Shown here: positions 1 through 7,447 of the stretch, in pieces
Position numbering within the stretch: the first letter of the stretch is position 1
Layout of the letters: every line of letters begins with the position of its first letter
NCBI RefSeq assembly: GCF_003594915.1
Contig: NZ_QZCS01000001.1
Location: 248,001 to 312,000 of the forward strand
Source: Enterobacter chuandaensis
GTDB taxonomy: Bacteria; Pseudomonadota; Gammaproteobacteria; Enterobacterales; Enterobacteriaceae
DNA length: 64,000 nucleotides
Reading direction: 5' to 3'
Made by a program: the position numbers and the translations under genes
Notes under the pieces: model-generated
What the model was told of the DNA's origin: nothing
What the model saw: the letters and a program-made list of their open reading frames with translations, nothing else
Database searches by the model: none

Positions 1-1
1 A

Positions 2-223
<222 letters not shown>

Positions 224-228
224 ACCTT

Positions 229-277
229 GTTAATCAGCCAGTTAGCTTTGTTTTACTGGCTGATTAACTATAGTTTT
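229..277 (+). terminator. Phage-supplied terminator after yeaH
   Basis: A perfect 14-bp inverted repeat (229-242 with 255-268) with a 12-base loop follows the yeaH stop by five bases and is followed by a short T-rich stretch. The arms begin GTTAATCAGCCAGT. It replaces the host terminator that now sits at 7353-7380, separated from yeaH by the prophage. Confidence 0.72.
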
Positions 278-318
278 CACGTTTAAAATTCTCCATAATT
301 TTCATTGCTTTAGTTTTT

Positions 319-330
319 ATTTTGGGGAAG
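319..330. other. Candidate integrase arm-type site, left arm
   Basis: The sequence ATTTTGGGGAAG lies about 118 bases inside attL. The same TTTGGGGA word occurs three times in a row near attR (7237-7269) in the same orientation. This layout fits arm-type binding sites for the N-terminal domain of a lambda-family integrase. The assignment rests on repeat pattern and position only. Confidence 0.45.
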
Positions 331-350
331 GCAGTTTAGTGGTTATCCGG

Positions 351-671
351 TTAGATAGTGGGTAACTTGTCCTCCCCTATAATGTTAAGGGTGTGAGTCA
401 GTACGCCGTATACAGTTACATCATCCAGCGCGTCGCCTTCTATCGCTTCACCATCTTCAGTTATCAATGCTGCCCCGTAAAGCTTTGCAAACTCGTTCCT
501 GTTATCCATTCTTACCAGTAGCGTATCTCCCTGCTCTGGCCTAAGAGCAATGTTAATCACAGCCCAGCCACAGGATGTTTCTATTACCCTGCAGTTCCCG
601 TCAATTCCGCATAGCAGATCTATGCTTAACCGCTGTTCCTGGTAATCCATAGCCGGTGAAGGAAAGCCCAT
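351..671 (-). CDS. UmuD'/HumD-like phage protein lacking the GDSM serine motif
   Basis: The 106-residue product begins MGFPSPAMDYQEQR and ends with DVTVYGVLTHTLNII. From memory these match the start of processed E. coli UmuD' (GFPSPAADYVEQR) and its C-terminus. It therefore begins where UmuD is normally cleaved, as phage P1 HumD does. The segment that carries the nucleophile Ser in UmuD (GDSM) reads CGWAVIN here, so self-cleavage is unlikely. A likely role is partnering or interfering with UmuC-type polymerase V during the SOS response. It overlaps the stop of the upstream 79-aa gene by one base, and both lie behind a LexA box. Family membership is fairly sure; the function is inferred. Confidence 0.7.
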   Translation of the reverse strand: MGFPSPAMDYQEQRLSIDLLCGIDGNCRVIETSCGWAVINIALRPEQGDTLLVRMDNRNEFAKLYGAALITEDGEAIEGDALDDVTVYGVLTHTLNIIGEDKLPTI

Positions 672-910
672 CAGAAAATCCTCCCCATATTACGCAAGAT
701 CCAGTAACGGTTATCGCTACCATCCGTCGTCTTATCAGCAAAATCTGGCTGGTATCTCTCAATCCATGTATTGGCATCTGCCTGACTGAAATGCCAATTC
801 CTAACGCGTAATTCAGTGATAAATCTGTCTGTGTTCAAACAAAGATATCCCTTGGGGTTCTGTTGTATGGCCGCTAAAAAGGCTGCACGTATATCAGGTT
901 GACGAGGCAT
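671..910 (-). CDS. Hypothetical phage protein, first gene of the SOS pair
   Basis: This 79-residue soluble protein begins MPRQPDIRAAFLAAI and contains the aromatic stretch RVRNWHFSQADANTWIERY. It has no signal peptide, membrane segment or catalytic motif that I recognise. Its stop codon overlaps the start of the UmuD'-like gene by one base, so the two are probably translated together, and its start is 25 bases from the LexA box at 936-951. That context points to DNA-damage-induced expression. The product is unknown; a small accessory or DNA-interacting protein would fit. Confidence 0.6.
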   Translation of the reverse strand: MPRQPDIRAAFLAAIQQNPKGYLCLNTDRFITELRVRNWHFSQADANTWIERYQPDFADKTTDGSDNRYWILRNMGRIF

Positions 911-935
911 AAGAGCGCCCTCACTGGATTATTGA

Positions 936-951
936 CTGTATGCATATACAG
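936..951. promoter_or_regulatory. LexA box (SOS operator) between divergent genes
   Basis: CTGTATGCATATACAG is a perfect palindrome and matches the LexA consensus CTGT-N8-ACAG exactly. It lies between the divergent 79-aa gene (start 910) and the dinI-like gene (start 997). It should therefore repress both directions until RecA-stimulated LexA cleavage. Confidence 0.9.
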
Positions 952-996
952 TAGTATTTTTGTAAGTACAGATCAAGTTGGGCAGGAGGGATAGTG

Positions 997-1263
997 ATGT
1001 TTGTTGAACTGGTATATGACAAGCGTAATGTTGCGGGGCTCGAAGGGGCCAGAGAGATCATACTGGCCGAGCTGACGAAGCGGGTGCACCAGATTTTCCC
1101 TAGTGCCGAAGTGAAGGTGAAGCCGATGCAGGCAAACGGCCTGAATAGCGATGCAAGCAAAAGCGATCGTGAAAAACTGAACCGCATGCTGGAGGAAATG
1201 TTTGAAGAGTCCGATATGTGGCTGGTATCTGAGTTCCCAACAGTTCGCCAGGTTGGGATTTAA
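997..1263 (+). CDS. DinI-family SOS protein
   Basis: The 88-residue product has the DinI layout: an N-terminal beta strand (MFVELVYDK), a helix with a tail reading ELTKRVHQIFP, and an acidic C-terminal helix containing EEMFEESDMWLVSE, which resembles the ETWESADDWFVSE end of E. coli DinI. DinI proteins bind RecA filaments and tune LexA and UmuD cleavage. The ATG at 997 is chosen over GTG 994 because AGGAGG at 984-989 is seven bases upstream of it. The gene lies behind a perfect LexA box. Phage copies of dinI are common, but this one shares its operator with a umuD'-like gene. Confidence 0.85.
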   Translation: MFVELVYDKRNVAGLEGAREIILAELTKRVHQIFPSAEVKVKPMQANGLNSDASKSDREKLNRMLEEMFEESDMWLVSEFPTVRQVGI

Positions 1264-1339
1264 ATTTTTATCAGAGAATAACGCCGCGCGTTCATGCATA
1301 CGACCAGCGGCGACTACCCCCTTCTTAAGACCGGGAACT

Positions 1340-1480
1340 AAGATTTATGCCTTGAGTATGTGATCCGCTCCGGCTACAAGGTTATGCCGTGCGATGAAGC
1401 GGAAAAATTCACGCTCGGCGAAATACAGGAAATGATAGCCATAGCAAGGCACGCACGTGATCGCTGGCTGCAACCTTAAC
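1340..1480 (+). pseudogene. Remnant of a small phage gene
   Basis: An open frame directly after an in-frame TAA reads LEYVIRSGYKVMPCDEAEK and continues to IAIARHARDRWLQP before TAA at about 1480. It has no ATG near its beginning; GTG codons are possible starts. The composition (charged, helix-forming) looks like real protein, but I do not recognise the family. It is probably the 3' part of a gene whose start was lost. A hairpin with GCAGCC/GGCTGC arms at about 1488-1518 follows, and the rest up to 1594 shows nothing else. Confidence 0.4.
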
Positions 1481-1594
1481 CACGCAGGGCAGCCCGCTAT
1501 TGCATATAGCGAGGCTGCTCAGTTAGCATTAGGACAGTAAGAGATTGTTAAAAATTTTTTAAATTGCACGGACCCAAGGCGCATGGATTAAGCA

Positions 1595-2707
1595 ATGAAT
1601 ATAAAACCAAACAGAATTCTAAACTCCATTCAAATTTTACGCGGTCTGGCTGCGTTATCTGTAGTTCTTTATCATTATGGATTTTACCTTCCCCTTGCTA
1701 ATGGGTCAGCAGCCGCACGACCGTTTGCATGGGGAGGTATTGGGGTTGATTTATTTTTCGTTATCAGCGGCTTCATTATGATTGTAGTTACCAAAGATTA
1801 TAGTTCTGGTTTCTCTGAAAGCAAGAAATTCATAATTAACAGGTTAAGTAGAATATTACCCGTATATTATGTAATTTTACTTATAGCCTTTCTTACAAAT
1901 GGGGCAATGAGTACATTCCATTATGATGAAAAGGTTATAAATTTTATAAGTGCATTAACTTTCACCCCTTATATGCATGATACTGCGCCAATGTACATCC
2001 TTAGTGATGGGTTATTTAATGTTCGCTGGACATTAAGCTATGAAATTTATTTTTATCTTGCATTTTCCGTATCACTCCTTTTTGTAAAAAAACACATCCC
2101 TCTGATTTTATGGTTCGCCGCTCCAATCGCTATTTGTTTTATTACAGGCGAAAGCATATCCTTTTCAACAAAAGGATATGCTTTTAGCAATGTGTTTATT
2201 GAGTTCTTAACCAATCCGATTCTACTTGAGTTCGGAATGGGGGTTGTTGCTGGCTCTTTGTATTTACGCTTAACCAAAAAAAACTACACTCCTAACATCT
2301 TAGTTATTTCAATAATCTCCATACTAATAGTGATTGGTATTGGAACAAATTTACTAACTATGTATAGTTTACTTTCTGGACTTGCGTTTTCGATACTAGT
2401 GCTGACACTCACTTTATGCGAAAAGTATTTTCAATCACGTTGGCTGAGTTTTCTTGTATATCTTGGGAACATATCGTTCTCTTTGTATCTAATACATAAC
2501 CCACTTGCTAGTTTTTTATCAAAAAAAATTGAGAAATATTTCCCTGATGTAATGCATAGTGCATTTGGCGTAATTGTCATGCTGCTAACAGCTGTTATTG
2601 TAGCGCACATCTCGTATAGATATTTAGAGATTCGTTTGTCTAGGTACACAAAGAACAAACTTGAATCACTTTTCATTCGGAAGTCTAGCCAGCCAAAGCC
2701 CCTATGA
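1595..2707 (+). CDS. Acyltransferase 3 family membrane protein (OafA-like), phage cargo
   Basis: The 370-residue protein is an integral membrane O-acyltransferase. It starts with the family signature IQILRGLAALSVVLYHYG, where the His is the likely catalytic residue, followed by WGGIGVDLFFVISGF and then about nine more hydrophobic segments. Members of this family O-acetylate lipopolysaccharide, capsule or other glycans. The gene is clearly richer in A and T than the host genes and sits beside tail-fibre genes, as serotype-converting cargo genes of temperate phages often do. It ends within the 3' end of the tail-fibre assembly gene on the other strand. The acceptor sugar cannot be deduced; changing the surface receptor to exclude other phages is the likely role. 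Confidence 0.82.
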   Translation: MNIKPNRILNSIQILRGLAALSVVLYHYGFYLPLANGSAAARPFAWGGIGVDLFFVISGFIMIVVTKDYSSGFSESKKFIINRLSRILPVYYVILLIAFLTNGAMSTFHYDEKVINFISALTFTPYMHDTAPMYILSDGLFNVRWTLSYEIYFYLAFSVSLLFVKKHIPLILWFAAPIAICFITGESISFSTKGYAFSNVFIEFLTNPILLEFGMGVVAGSLYLRLTKKNYTPNILVISIISILIVIGIGTNLLTMYSLLSGLAFSILVLTLTLCEKYFQSRWLSFLVYLGNISFSLYLIHNPLASFLSKKIEKYFPDVMHSAFGVIVMLLTAVIVAHISYRYLEIRLSRYTKNKLESLFIRKSSQPKPL

Positions 2708-3125
2708 AGGGGCTACAGGCCATTGTATATCAGGCGCGATATTTAATTCAGTGCGATTTAACTGAATGCGGTATGATTTCCATTTTAATAACAAGGTTTC
2801 TTCTTCATCTGTTGCTATACCTAAATCAACTGCATCTTGCAAGGGTGCAATAGCTTTGCTAGCAATATCCATAAGTGAATTTTTTTTGTTGTGCTGCTCT
2901 AGTAATGCATTCTTCTTGTGATAAAGGAGGCGGTGAAACTAACATCGGATTGCCTTGTTCATCAATGGAGATGACCTTACCCGCTGATTGTCCTGTTAAC
3001 AGCGATTTATATTTCTCTTCAGAAATTTCAATTATATCACTAGGCCATGCGCCGGATTTTACATAGACATCCTTCAACTGACCATCATAGAAAGCCAATG
3101 CAGCAGGGCTGAAATATATTCCCAT
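2702..3125 (-). pseudogene. Tail fibre assembly protein (Tfa), frameshifted in an A8 run
   Basis: The ATG at 3125 follows the tail-fibre stop directly, and the first 88 residues (GIYFSPAALAFYDGQ, GAWPSDIIEI) have the N-terminal Tfa pattern. At 2880-2887 a run of eight T (eight A on the coding strand) shifts the frame and leads to an early stop at 2859. In the neighbouring frame the protein continues SLMDIASKAIAPLQDAVDLG and ends IAPDIQWPVAPS at 2702, which is a normal Tfa C-terminus. Removing one base restores about 140 residues. Tfa is a chaperone for fibre trimerisation. The lesion may be a mutation, a slippage switch or a read error. Confidence 0.8.
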
Positions 3126-3127
3126 CT

Positions 3128-4507
3128 TTAATATCCTATTGCTAACCAAGAGTATACGGGGTTTGAACCAGATGTATAAACAGTCATGCCAGTTGTTGAG
3201 CTGCTTGCTGAGTAGACCGCCCTACCATTGCCAGCATCTGTAACCTGAACTGAGGCGCAAATGTTTGGGAATGATACAGGAAATGCAACATAATTATTTA
3301 CAGTTGTACCAGAACCCCATTGAGTAATAAGTCCTGTAGCATTATCCTTGTGCCAACCATTCCCTCCTAAGCCTGCTGTTGGTAACATCCCTAATGTAGC
3401 TAAAAATATCCCTGAATTATCGTCATGGAGCATGAAGGGCTTGGATTTGTCATTATTATAAACACCTACCTGAGTGATGTATTGACGACCTGGCTTTCCT
3501 GTAAGAGCCACACTAACATCATTCTTTGTCGGGAATTTTTCTGACAGATACGCACTTATCCAGCCAGGCCCTGAGCCTATATTCCAGATATCTCCGTAAA
3601 CATCACCATTTTTATTAAATATCGAACTTCCGGCAGTTAACTTTTCCGATGCTCCTATAGTGCCGAGTCTCGTGCTGACGTATGCCCTGATGACTCCGTC
3701 TGCAGAACACTGAAAACCAATACCATTCCATGACTTAATGTTAAGGTTATTGCCATCGAATCCAGCTCCATCAAAATTACCCGTTACGAATCCACCAGAA
3801 CCATCCCCCACCGAGACAGAAGCTCCAGCCCGGACCGTTGGAGCAGTAATTTCACCAGTGAATTCTGCACCCTCCAACATTGCCGCGTGACGCCAGGAAG
3901 TAATTCCTGCACCTGTGCCGTGACCAAACAATACGTTGTTGCCACTGATTGCCAGCACATCAACAATAGATGTTTTGCTCACTACCTCCGTAAGCGTAAG
4001 AATTTGCCAGTAGCTGACCTGATCAGGTGCATCCGGAGCCTGAAACGCCCGCATAAACTGGCATCCTGTTGCCGCACGTTCACCGATTGAAGTCCCGTCA
4101 GCGGTACCGCTGGAGTAGGTTCCTCCTAACAACCCACCCGCCCCAACTTTCATCACATTACCTGGGTTTATTCCTGTATCACAAATAGCAGCAGTTCCAA
4201 GTCCCAGATTTAATCTTGCTTTAGCCTCATCAACTAAATCAGAAAGATTATTGCTGCGTATAAGCGCATCAGGTACGCGGTCAGTAATGAGTTCAACGAT
4301 GGCCTGATACAGCTGATCATGTTTTGTTTTATCCAGTGTCAGCCCTGCTGACTCTATAGCCGTGCAGATCTCCTCCTGAACGGCATCCCACATGTCGCTG
4401 TTGAGGTCTGTTGCTCGGCGGCCGGTGGCCGGATCACCATTTGTAAAACCATTTTTGCCCTGACCAAATTTATCGGCCTGGGCCGTGGGTGTATCAATTC
4501 GATGCAT
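3128..4507 (-). CDS. Phage tail fibre protein
   Basis: The 459-residue protein starts [20 protein letters not shown], a common N-terminus of P2/Mu-type tail fibres that attaches to the baseplate. The C-terminal part reads [17 protein letters not shown] and ends SWLAIGY, the usual receptor-binding tip pattern of fibres that need a Tfa chaperone. The middle is rich in Gly, Ser, Thr and Asn. It overlaps the ymfQ-like gene by 14 bp upstream and is followed two bases later by tfa. The start at 4507 is preferred over a longer in-frame ATG at 4558 because MHRIDTP is the conserved beginning. With the baseplate gene cut, it probably has no structure to attach to unless another phage supplies it. Confidence 0.85.
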   Translation of the reverse strand: MHRIDTPTAQADKFGQGKNGFTNGDPATGRRATDLNSDMWDAVQEEICTAIESAGLTLDKTKHDQLYQAIVELITDRVPDALIRSNNLSDLVDEAKARLNLGLGTAAICDTGINPGNVMKVGAGGLLGGTYSSGTADGTSIGERAATGCQFMRAFQAPDAPDQVSYWQILTLTEVVSKTSIVDVLAISGNNVLFGHGTGAGITSWRHAAMLEGAEFTGEITAPTVRAGASVSVGDGSGGFVTGNFDGAGFDGNNLNIKSWNGIGFQCSADGVIRAYVSTRLGTIGASEKLTAGSSIFNKNGDVYGDIWNIGSGPGWISAYLSEKFPTKNDVSVALTGKPGRQYITQVGVYNNDKSKPFMLHDDNSGIFLATLGMLPTAGLGGNGWHKDNATGLITQWGSGTTVNNYVAFPVSFPNICASVQVTDAGNGRAVYSASSSTTGMTVYTSGSNPVYSWLAIGY

Positions 4508-5081
4508 TGTCTGTTCCTTCCGGGTAAGCAAAAACGACGACAGTATGTGACGGCGCAAGTTTTTCTATTACGCATTCAGCGACAGTGTCGCCCCAGGTTC
4601 TGATTGCGGAGTTGCACGCACTGGTGCAGGTCTGCCAGTTAACGTTGGCGTCAGCCGGAATATTCACACGCCAGTAATAGCGCCAGAATTCCCCCCATTC
4701 AGGGTCCGGCGTGCTGTCGAGGTTCTGAAACTGTTCGATCGTCGCGGTGGTATAACCCAGCGCGTCAAGCTGGTTACGGTAGAACTGCTCGTTGATACCG
4801 CCCGCCACGTTGGCCTTTGCATCCAGGCGCTGTTGGCGCTGGACCAGCGACTGCACCCCGTCCGGCGTGCAGGAGTCCGGCAGGCCGTAGACTGTTTCAT
4901 AGCGGTCAATCAGCTCTGTTGTCTGCGCAGGGTCGATTTCCTTCATCAGCGCATCGGCACGCTGATGCACGCGCGTAAGCGACGGGGCAAGGCCTTCAAT
5001 TAACGGGATCTCCCCCTCCCATGCCGGGCCAGACGGAAGCAGCCTGTAGAGCAGCTGCTCATATTCATCCTGCATTGCCAT
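4494..5081 (-). CDS. YmfQ family (DUF2313) phage tail/baseplate protein
   Basis: This 195-residue protein begins [21 protein letters not shown], the signature of the YmfQ/Mu gp48 group, with [13 protein letters not shown] and [12 protein letters not shown] further on. Its length equals that of YmfQ in E. coli prophage e14. Proteins of this group are baseplate components encoded between the J-like baseplate protein and the tail fibre, and that is the order here. Its ATG shares a base with the stop of the baseplate gene (TGATG) and its end overlaps the fibre gene, as in an intact late operon. The gene looks complete. Confidence 0.85.
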   Translation of the reverse strand: MAMQDEYEQLLYRLLPSGPAWEGEIPLIEGLAPSLTRVHQRADALMKEIDPAQTTELIDRYETVYGLPDSCTPDGVQSLVQRQQRLDAKANVAGGINEQFYRNQLDALGYTTATIEQFQNLDSTPDPEWGEFWRYYWRVNIPADANVNWQTCTSACNSAIRTWGDTVAECVIEKLAPSHTVVVFAYPEGTDNASN

Positions 5082-5320
5082 CAGCTGCTCACCTCCGTAT
5101 AGGTTGCCCAGGTGATGGTGCCAACAACGGGCAGTTCGGTAGATCCCAGCGCAATGTCTGCAACCGGCGCACGCAGCTGGTGAGCAACCTCACCTGTTGC
5201 CAGGCTTATCGCTTCGCTGATGCGTGACAGGTACACTTTTCCGTCAGGAACTCCGTCACGCAGCATCAGTGAATTCAGCTCCGCGGTTAGAGCCTGACTA
5301 TCGTCCGGTTGGTAAAAAAG
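5081..5320 (-). pseudogene. Baseplate J-like protein, C-terminal remnant
   Basis: About 75 residues remain, running YQPDDSQALTAELNSLMLRD and then GVPDGKVYLSRISEAISLAT, and ending [11 protein letters not shown]. From the position before ymfQ and the sequence character this is the end of a Mu gp47/P2 J-like baseplate wedge protein, normally 350-400 residues. Reading upstream, a stop codon appears at about 5320, and the DNA beyond belongs to a different gene on the opposite strand. The junction at about 5300-5322 therefore marks one end of the large deletion in the prophage. Confidence 0.72.
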
Positions 5321-5322
5321 TC

Positions 5323-5499
5323 ATGAAAATAATTGGTGGGCTTAGTGATGCTGAACGACAGGGTTTATTTATTAACAATGTCACTGACAGCAATTATTAC
5401 TTTGTCGAAACCGGAGAGGTAGTGCAGGAACTACTGCTGCCAGATACCTCAGTTAAGTTTCAAGCCCATGCTGGCAATCAATGGATATTCGGTAAATAA
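5323..5499 (+). CDS. Small hypothetical phage protein
   Basis: An ATG at 5323 opens a 58-residue frame, MKIIGGLSDAERQGLFINN, ending HAGNQWIFGK. There is no clear ribosome-binding site, and the frame also runs back across the baseplate junction, so the natural start could have been lost in the deletion. I do not recognise the family. It precedes two further plus-strand genes and the excisionase, the usual place of small early genes in the int-proximal region of lambda-type phages. Confidence 0.45.
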   Translation: MKIIGGLSDAERQGLFINNVTDSNYYFVETGEVVQELLLPDTSVKFQAHAGNQWIFGK

Positions 5500-5501
5500 C
5501 C

Positions 5502-5771
5502 ATGGCCAGCAAACTCAAACAGCGGCGCATGCGCCGCCTTAAAGCGGATGTGGCCTGGTGGCGCGAAGAGGCGGAATACGGTAATCGCCGCATTCTCGAG
5601 CTGGCCGGGGAAATCGACAGGCTCAAAAAGCTGGTCATCCACGTGCCGATGCCGGTTCTCATTCCAAAGGATATGGCCCACCAGCTCTATTATACCGAAA
5701 CAAAAAGATGTCGTACCTGCAATGATGGGCTTCGTGGTGGCTGCTCATCTTGCATTTTCTATAAGAGATAG
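5502..5771 (+). CDS. Small basic phage protein with a C-terminal four-cysteine motif
   Basis: The 89-residue product starts MASKLKQRRMRRLKADVAWW, has a helical Arg- and Lys-rich first half that could form a short coiled coil, and ends with the pattern CRTCNDGLRGGCSSC, which could bind a zinc ion. It starts two bases after the preceding small gene. The basic N-terminus and Cys cluster suggest nucleic-acid binding. I cannot assign a named family. Confidence 0.55.
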   Translation: MASKLKQRRMRRLKADVAWWREEAEYGNRRILELAGEIDRLKKLVIHVPMPVLIPKDMAHQLYYTETKRCRTCNDGLRGGCSSCIFYKR

Positions 5772-5803
5772 CCGGGTGCAGCCGGTTGAGTGGAGATCAA
5801 CGT

Positions 5804-6067
5804 ATGGGGCAGTTAGTTACACTTCATGAGTGGGCGTCGGGTCCTAATGGGTTCAAATATCCATTAAGCAACTCAGCATTAAACAAAATAGCCAAGACCA
5901 AGCAAACTTTCCCGCCAGCTTTAAAGCAAGGTCGACGCTGGGTTATAGATGAGGACGCTCGTTTTATTGGCATGGTAGGCAATGTTGATATTTCATCATC
6001 GTTATCAGACAAGGCTCGCCAGTTAGTGGAGAAAGCGATAAATGGCAGCTCGCCCCAGAAAGCATAA
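5804..6067 (+). CDS. xis: Phage excisionase
   Basis: The 87-residue protein from the ATG at 5804 contains VTLHEWASGPNGFKYPLS and QTFPPALKQGRRWVIDEDA, the winged-helix pattern of lambda/HK022-type excisionases (hydrophobic-TLQEW near the start, then FPPPVK.GREY). Excisionases bend attR with integrase so that excision rather than integration takes place. GGAG at 5792-5795 supports the ATG at 5804 rather than an earlier in-frame start at 5786. It overlaps the integrase gene by 26 bp, a classic xis-int arrangement. Confidence 0.82.
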   Translation: MGQLVTLHEWASGPNGFKYPLSNSALNKIAKTKQTFPPALKQGRRWVIDEDARFIGMVGNVDISSSLSDKARQLVEKAINGSSPQKA

Positions 6068-7184
6068 CGTTAAAATACCAAACCTTTATTGCAAGTTGGA
6101 TAAACGTACATCAAGAATTTACTGGCAATATCGCCATCCTGTCACTGGAACTTTTATAGGTTTCGGAACTGATGAAGAGGCCGCAAAGGCCGCTGCTACT
6201 GAGTTGAATCGGATAACCTCTGAGCAGGAAACACGGCAATCTTTCACACTGATTGATTTGGCCATGAAGAGTTCAGAAAAGAAAGAACAAGGAATTCGTG
6301 TTGCAGACTGGATAAAAAGATACGTAGATATTCAGATGGAAAGGATGTGTGATGGTGAGATAAAAAAACCGACTGTTAAAGCAAGAAGAATATGTGCTCA
6401 AGTTCTTGCTGACAGGGCTCCTAATATACGCCTGAAGGATGTAGACACAAAACTAATTGCAACAATTATTGATGAATATAAATCTGAAGGTAAACACAGA
6501 ATGGGTCAGCTTGTGCGAAGCGTTCTGAACGACGTATTTAAAGAGGCACAGCACGCTGGTGAGGTTGACCCAGGTTATAACCCTGCTTTAGCAGTGAAGA
6601 ACCCGATTGCTAAGGTGAAGAGAAGCAGACTGAGCATCGAACAATGGAAGTTAATTTATGAAAGCGCTGGATCAATGCCTCCATGTGCTCAGAACTCCAT
6701 GCTTCTGGCTCTGGTAACGGGCCAGCGTATTGGAGACATAGTGTCGATGAAGTTCAGCGACATCTGGGATAATCACCTTCATATAACTCAGAACAAAACA
6801 GGCGTGAAGTTAGCTATTCCGTTGAATTTAAGATGCGACGCCATTGGCCTGACATTATCTGATGTCATAAGCAAGTGTCGGGACAGAGTTGTAAGCCCAT
6901 ATCTAATCCACCACGTTAAACATCACGCCTATGGTAAGGCTGGCTCACACGTACCTGAAAAAACAATATCTAAGTATTTTAAGGAAGCGAGAGACAAAGC
7001 GAATATCGTGTGGCCAAAGGATTGTACCGCCTTGCCACCTTTCCATGAGCAGAGATCCCTTTCATCAAGAACCTATGAAGCCCAGGGTATAGATGTAAAA
7101 ACATTGCTTGGCCATAAGACAGAAGCTATGAGCGCTATGTATGGAGATGATCGCGGTTTGGAATGGAAAAAAATAGTTATTTAA
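6042..7184 (+). CDS. int: Lambda-family tyrosine recombinase (integrase)
   Basis: The 380-residue integrase has an N-terminal arm-binding domain (ARPRKHNVKIPNLYCKLDKR, GFGTDEEAAKAAA), a core-binding domain (about 80-185) and a catalytic domain. The catalytic residues are visible: Arg in TGQRIGD, Lys in NKTGVK, His/Arg in FHEQRSLSSR, His in LLGHKT and Tyr in AMYGDD near the C-terminus. All are intact. It lies 132 bp from attR and follows xis directly. Its target is the 3' end of yeaH. Although the rest of the phage is decayed, this gene shows no damage. Confidence 0.93.
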   Translation: MAARPRKHNVKIPNLYCKLDKRTSRIYWQYRHPVTGTFIGFGTDEEAAKAAATELNRITSEQETRQSFTLIDLAMKSSEKKEQGIRVADWIKRYVDIQMERMCDGEIKKPTVKARRICAQVLADRAPNIRLKDVDTKLIATIIDEYKSEGKHRMGQLVRSVLNDVFKEAQHAGEVDPGYNPALAVKNPIAKVKRSRLSIEQWKLIYESAGSMPPCAQNSMLLALVTGQRIGDIVSMKFSDIWDNHLHITQNKTGVKLAIPLNLRCDAIGLTLSDVISKCRDRVVSPYLIHHVKHHAYGKAGSHVPEKTISKYFKEARDKANIVWPKDCTALPPFHEQRSLSSRTYEAQGIDVKTLLGHKTEAMSAMYGDDRGLEWKKIVI

Positions 7185-7236
7185 AGTGATGGATGAACCA
7201 GAGAGGTTCCCTGATTTCCGATTAATGCGGTATACG

Positions 7237-7269
7237 TTTTGGGGAGTGTTTTTGGGGATGATTTGGGGA
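7237..7269. repeat. Three tandem TTTGGGGA repeats, candidate integrase arm sites
   Basis: TTTTGGGGA occurs at 7237-7245 and 7250-7258, and ATTTGGGGA at 7261-7269, spaced about 11-13 bp apart, so they lie on nearly the same face of the helix. A fourth copy is near attL (319-330). They lie between the end of int and the attR core. This pattern fits arm-type sites of a lambda-like integrase; the exact protein contacts are inferred. Confidence 0.5.
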
Positions 7270-7316
7270 AGAAAATTTCTTAATATATTACATAGAGTTA
7301 TAATGCTGTGAATTGC

Positions 7317-7348
7317 TCCACAAGCAATCCACTACCAGCAACGCCTAA
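7317..7348. repeat. attR core and displaced native yeaH ending
   Basis: The core TCCACAAGCAA at 7317-7327 matches attL. The following bases, read in the yeaH frame, give STTSNA and a TAA stop at 7346-7348, which is the C-terminus yeaH would have without the prophage. This reconstructs an uninterrupted attB of the form ...FHKQ-STTSNA. Confidence 0.82.
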
Positions 7349-7352
7349 TACT

Positions 7353-7380
7353 ACAGCCAGCGAACGCGCTGGCTGTTTTC
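7353..7380 (+). terminator. yeaH: Original yeaH terminator
   Basis: A 10-bp perfect stem (ACAGCCAGCG with CGCTGGCTGT) with the loop AACG, followed by TTTC. It sits right after the displaced yeaH ending and now has no gene directly upstream except the integrase. Confidence 0.75.
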
Positions 7381-7447
7381 TTCCGACCCCGTTCATCCCG
7401 TGCTAATGTAGCAAGTTGCATACTGGACGATCATCGGGGAAATCGTG

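Noticed and set aside
921-1299. Minus-strand frames covering the LexA box and dinI-like gene
   Set aside because: They run through the perfect LexA operator and oppose the DinI-family frame, which has a strong ribosome-binding site.
224-7316. Phage satellite (PICI or P4-like) instead of a decayed prophage
   Set aside because: There is no satellite replication or capsid-remodelling gene; truncated baseplate and frameshifted Tfa point to deletion of a normal phage.
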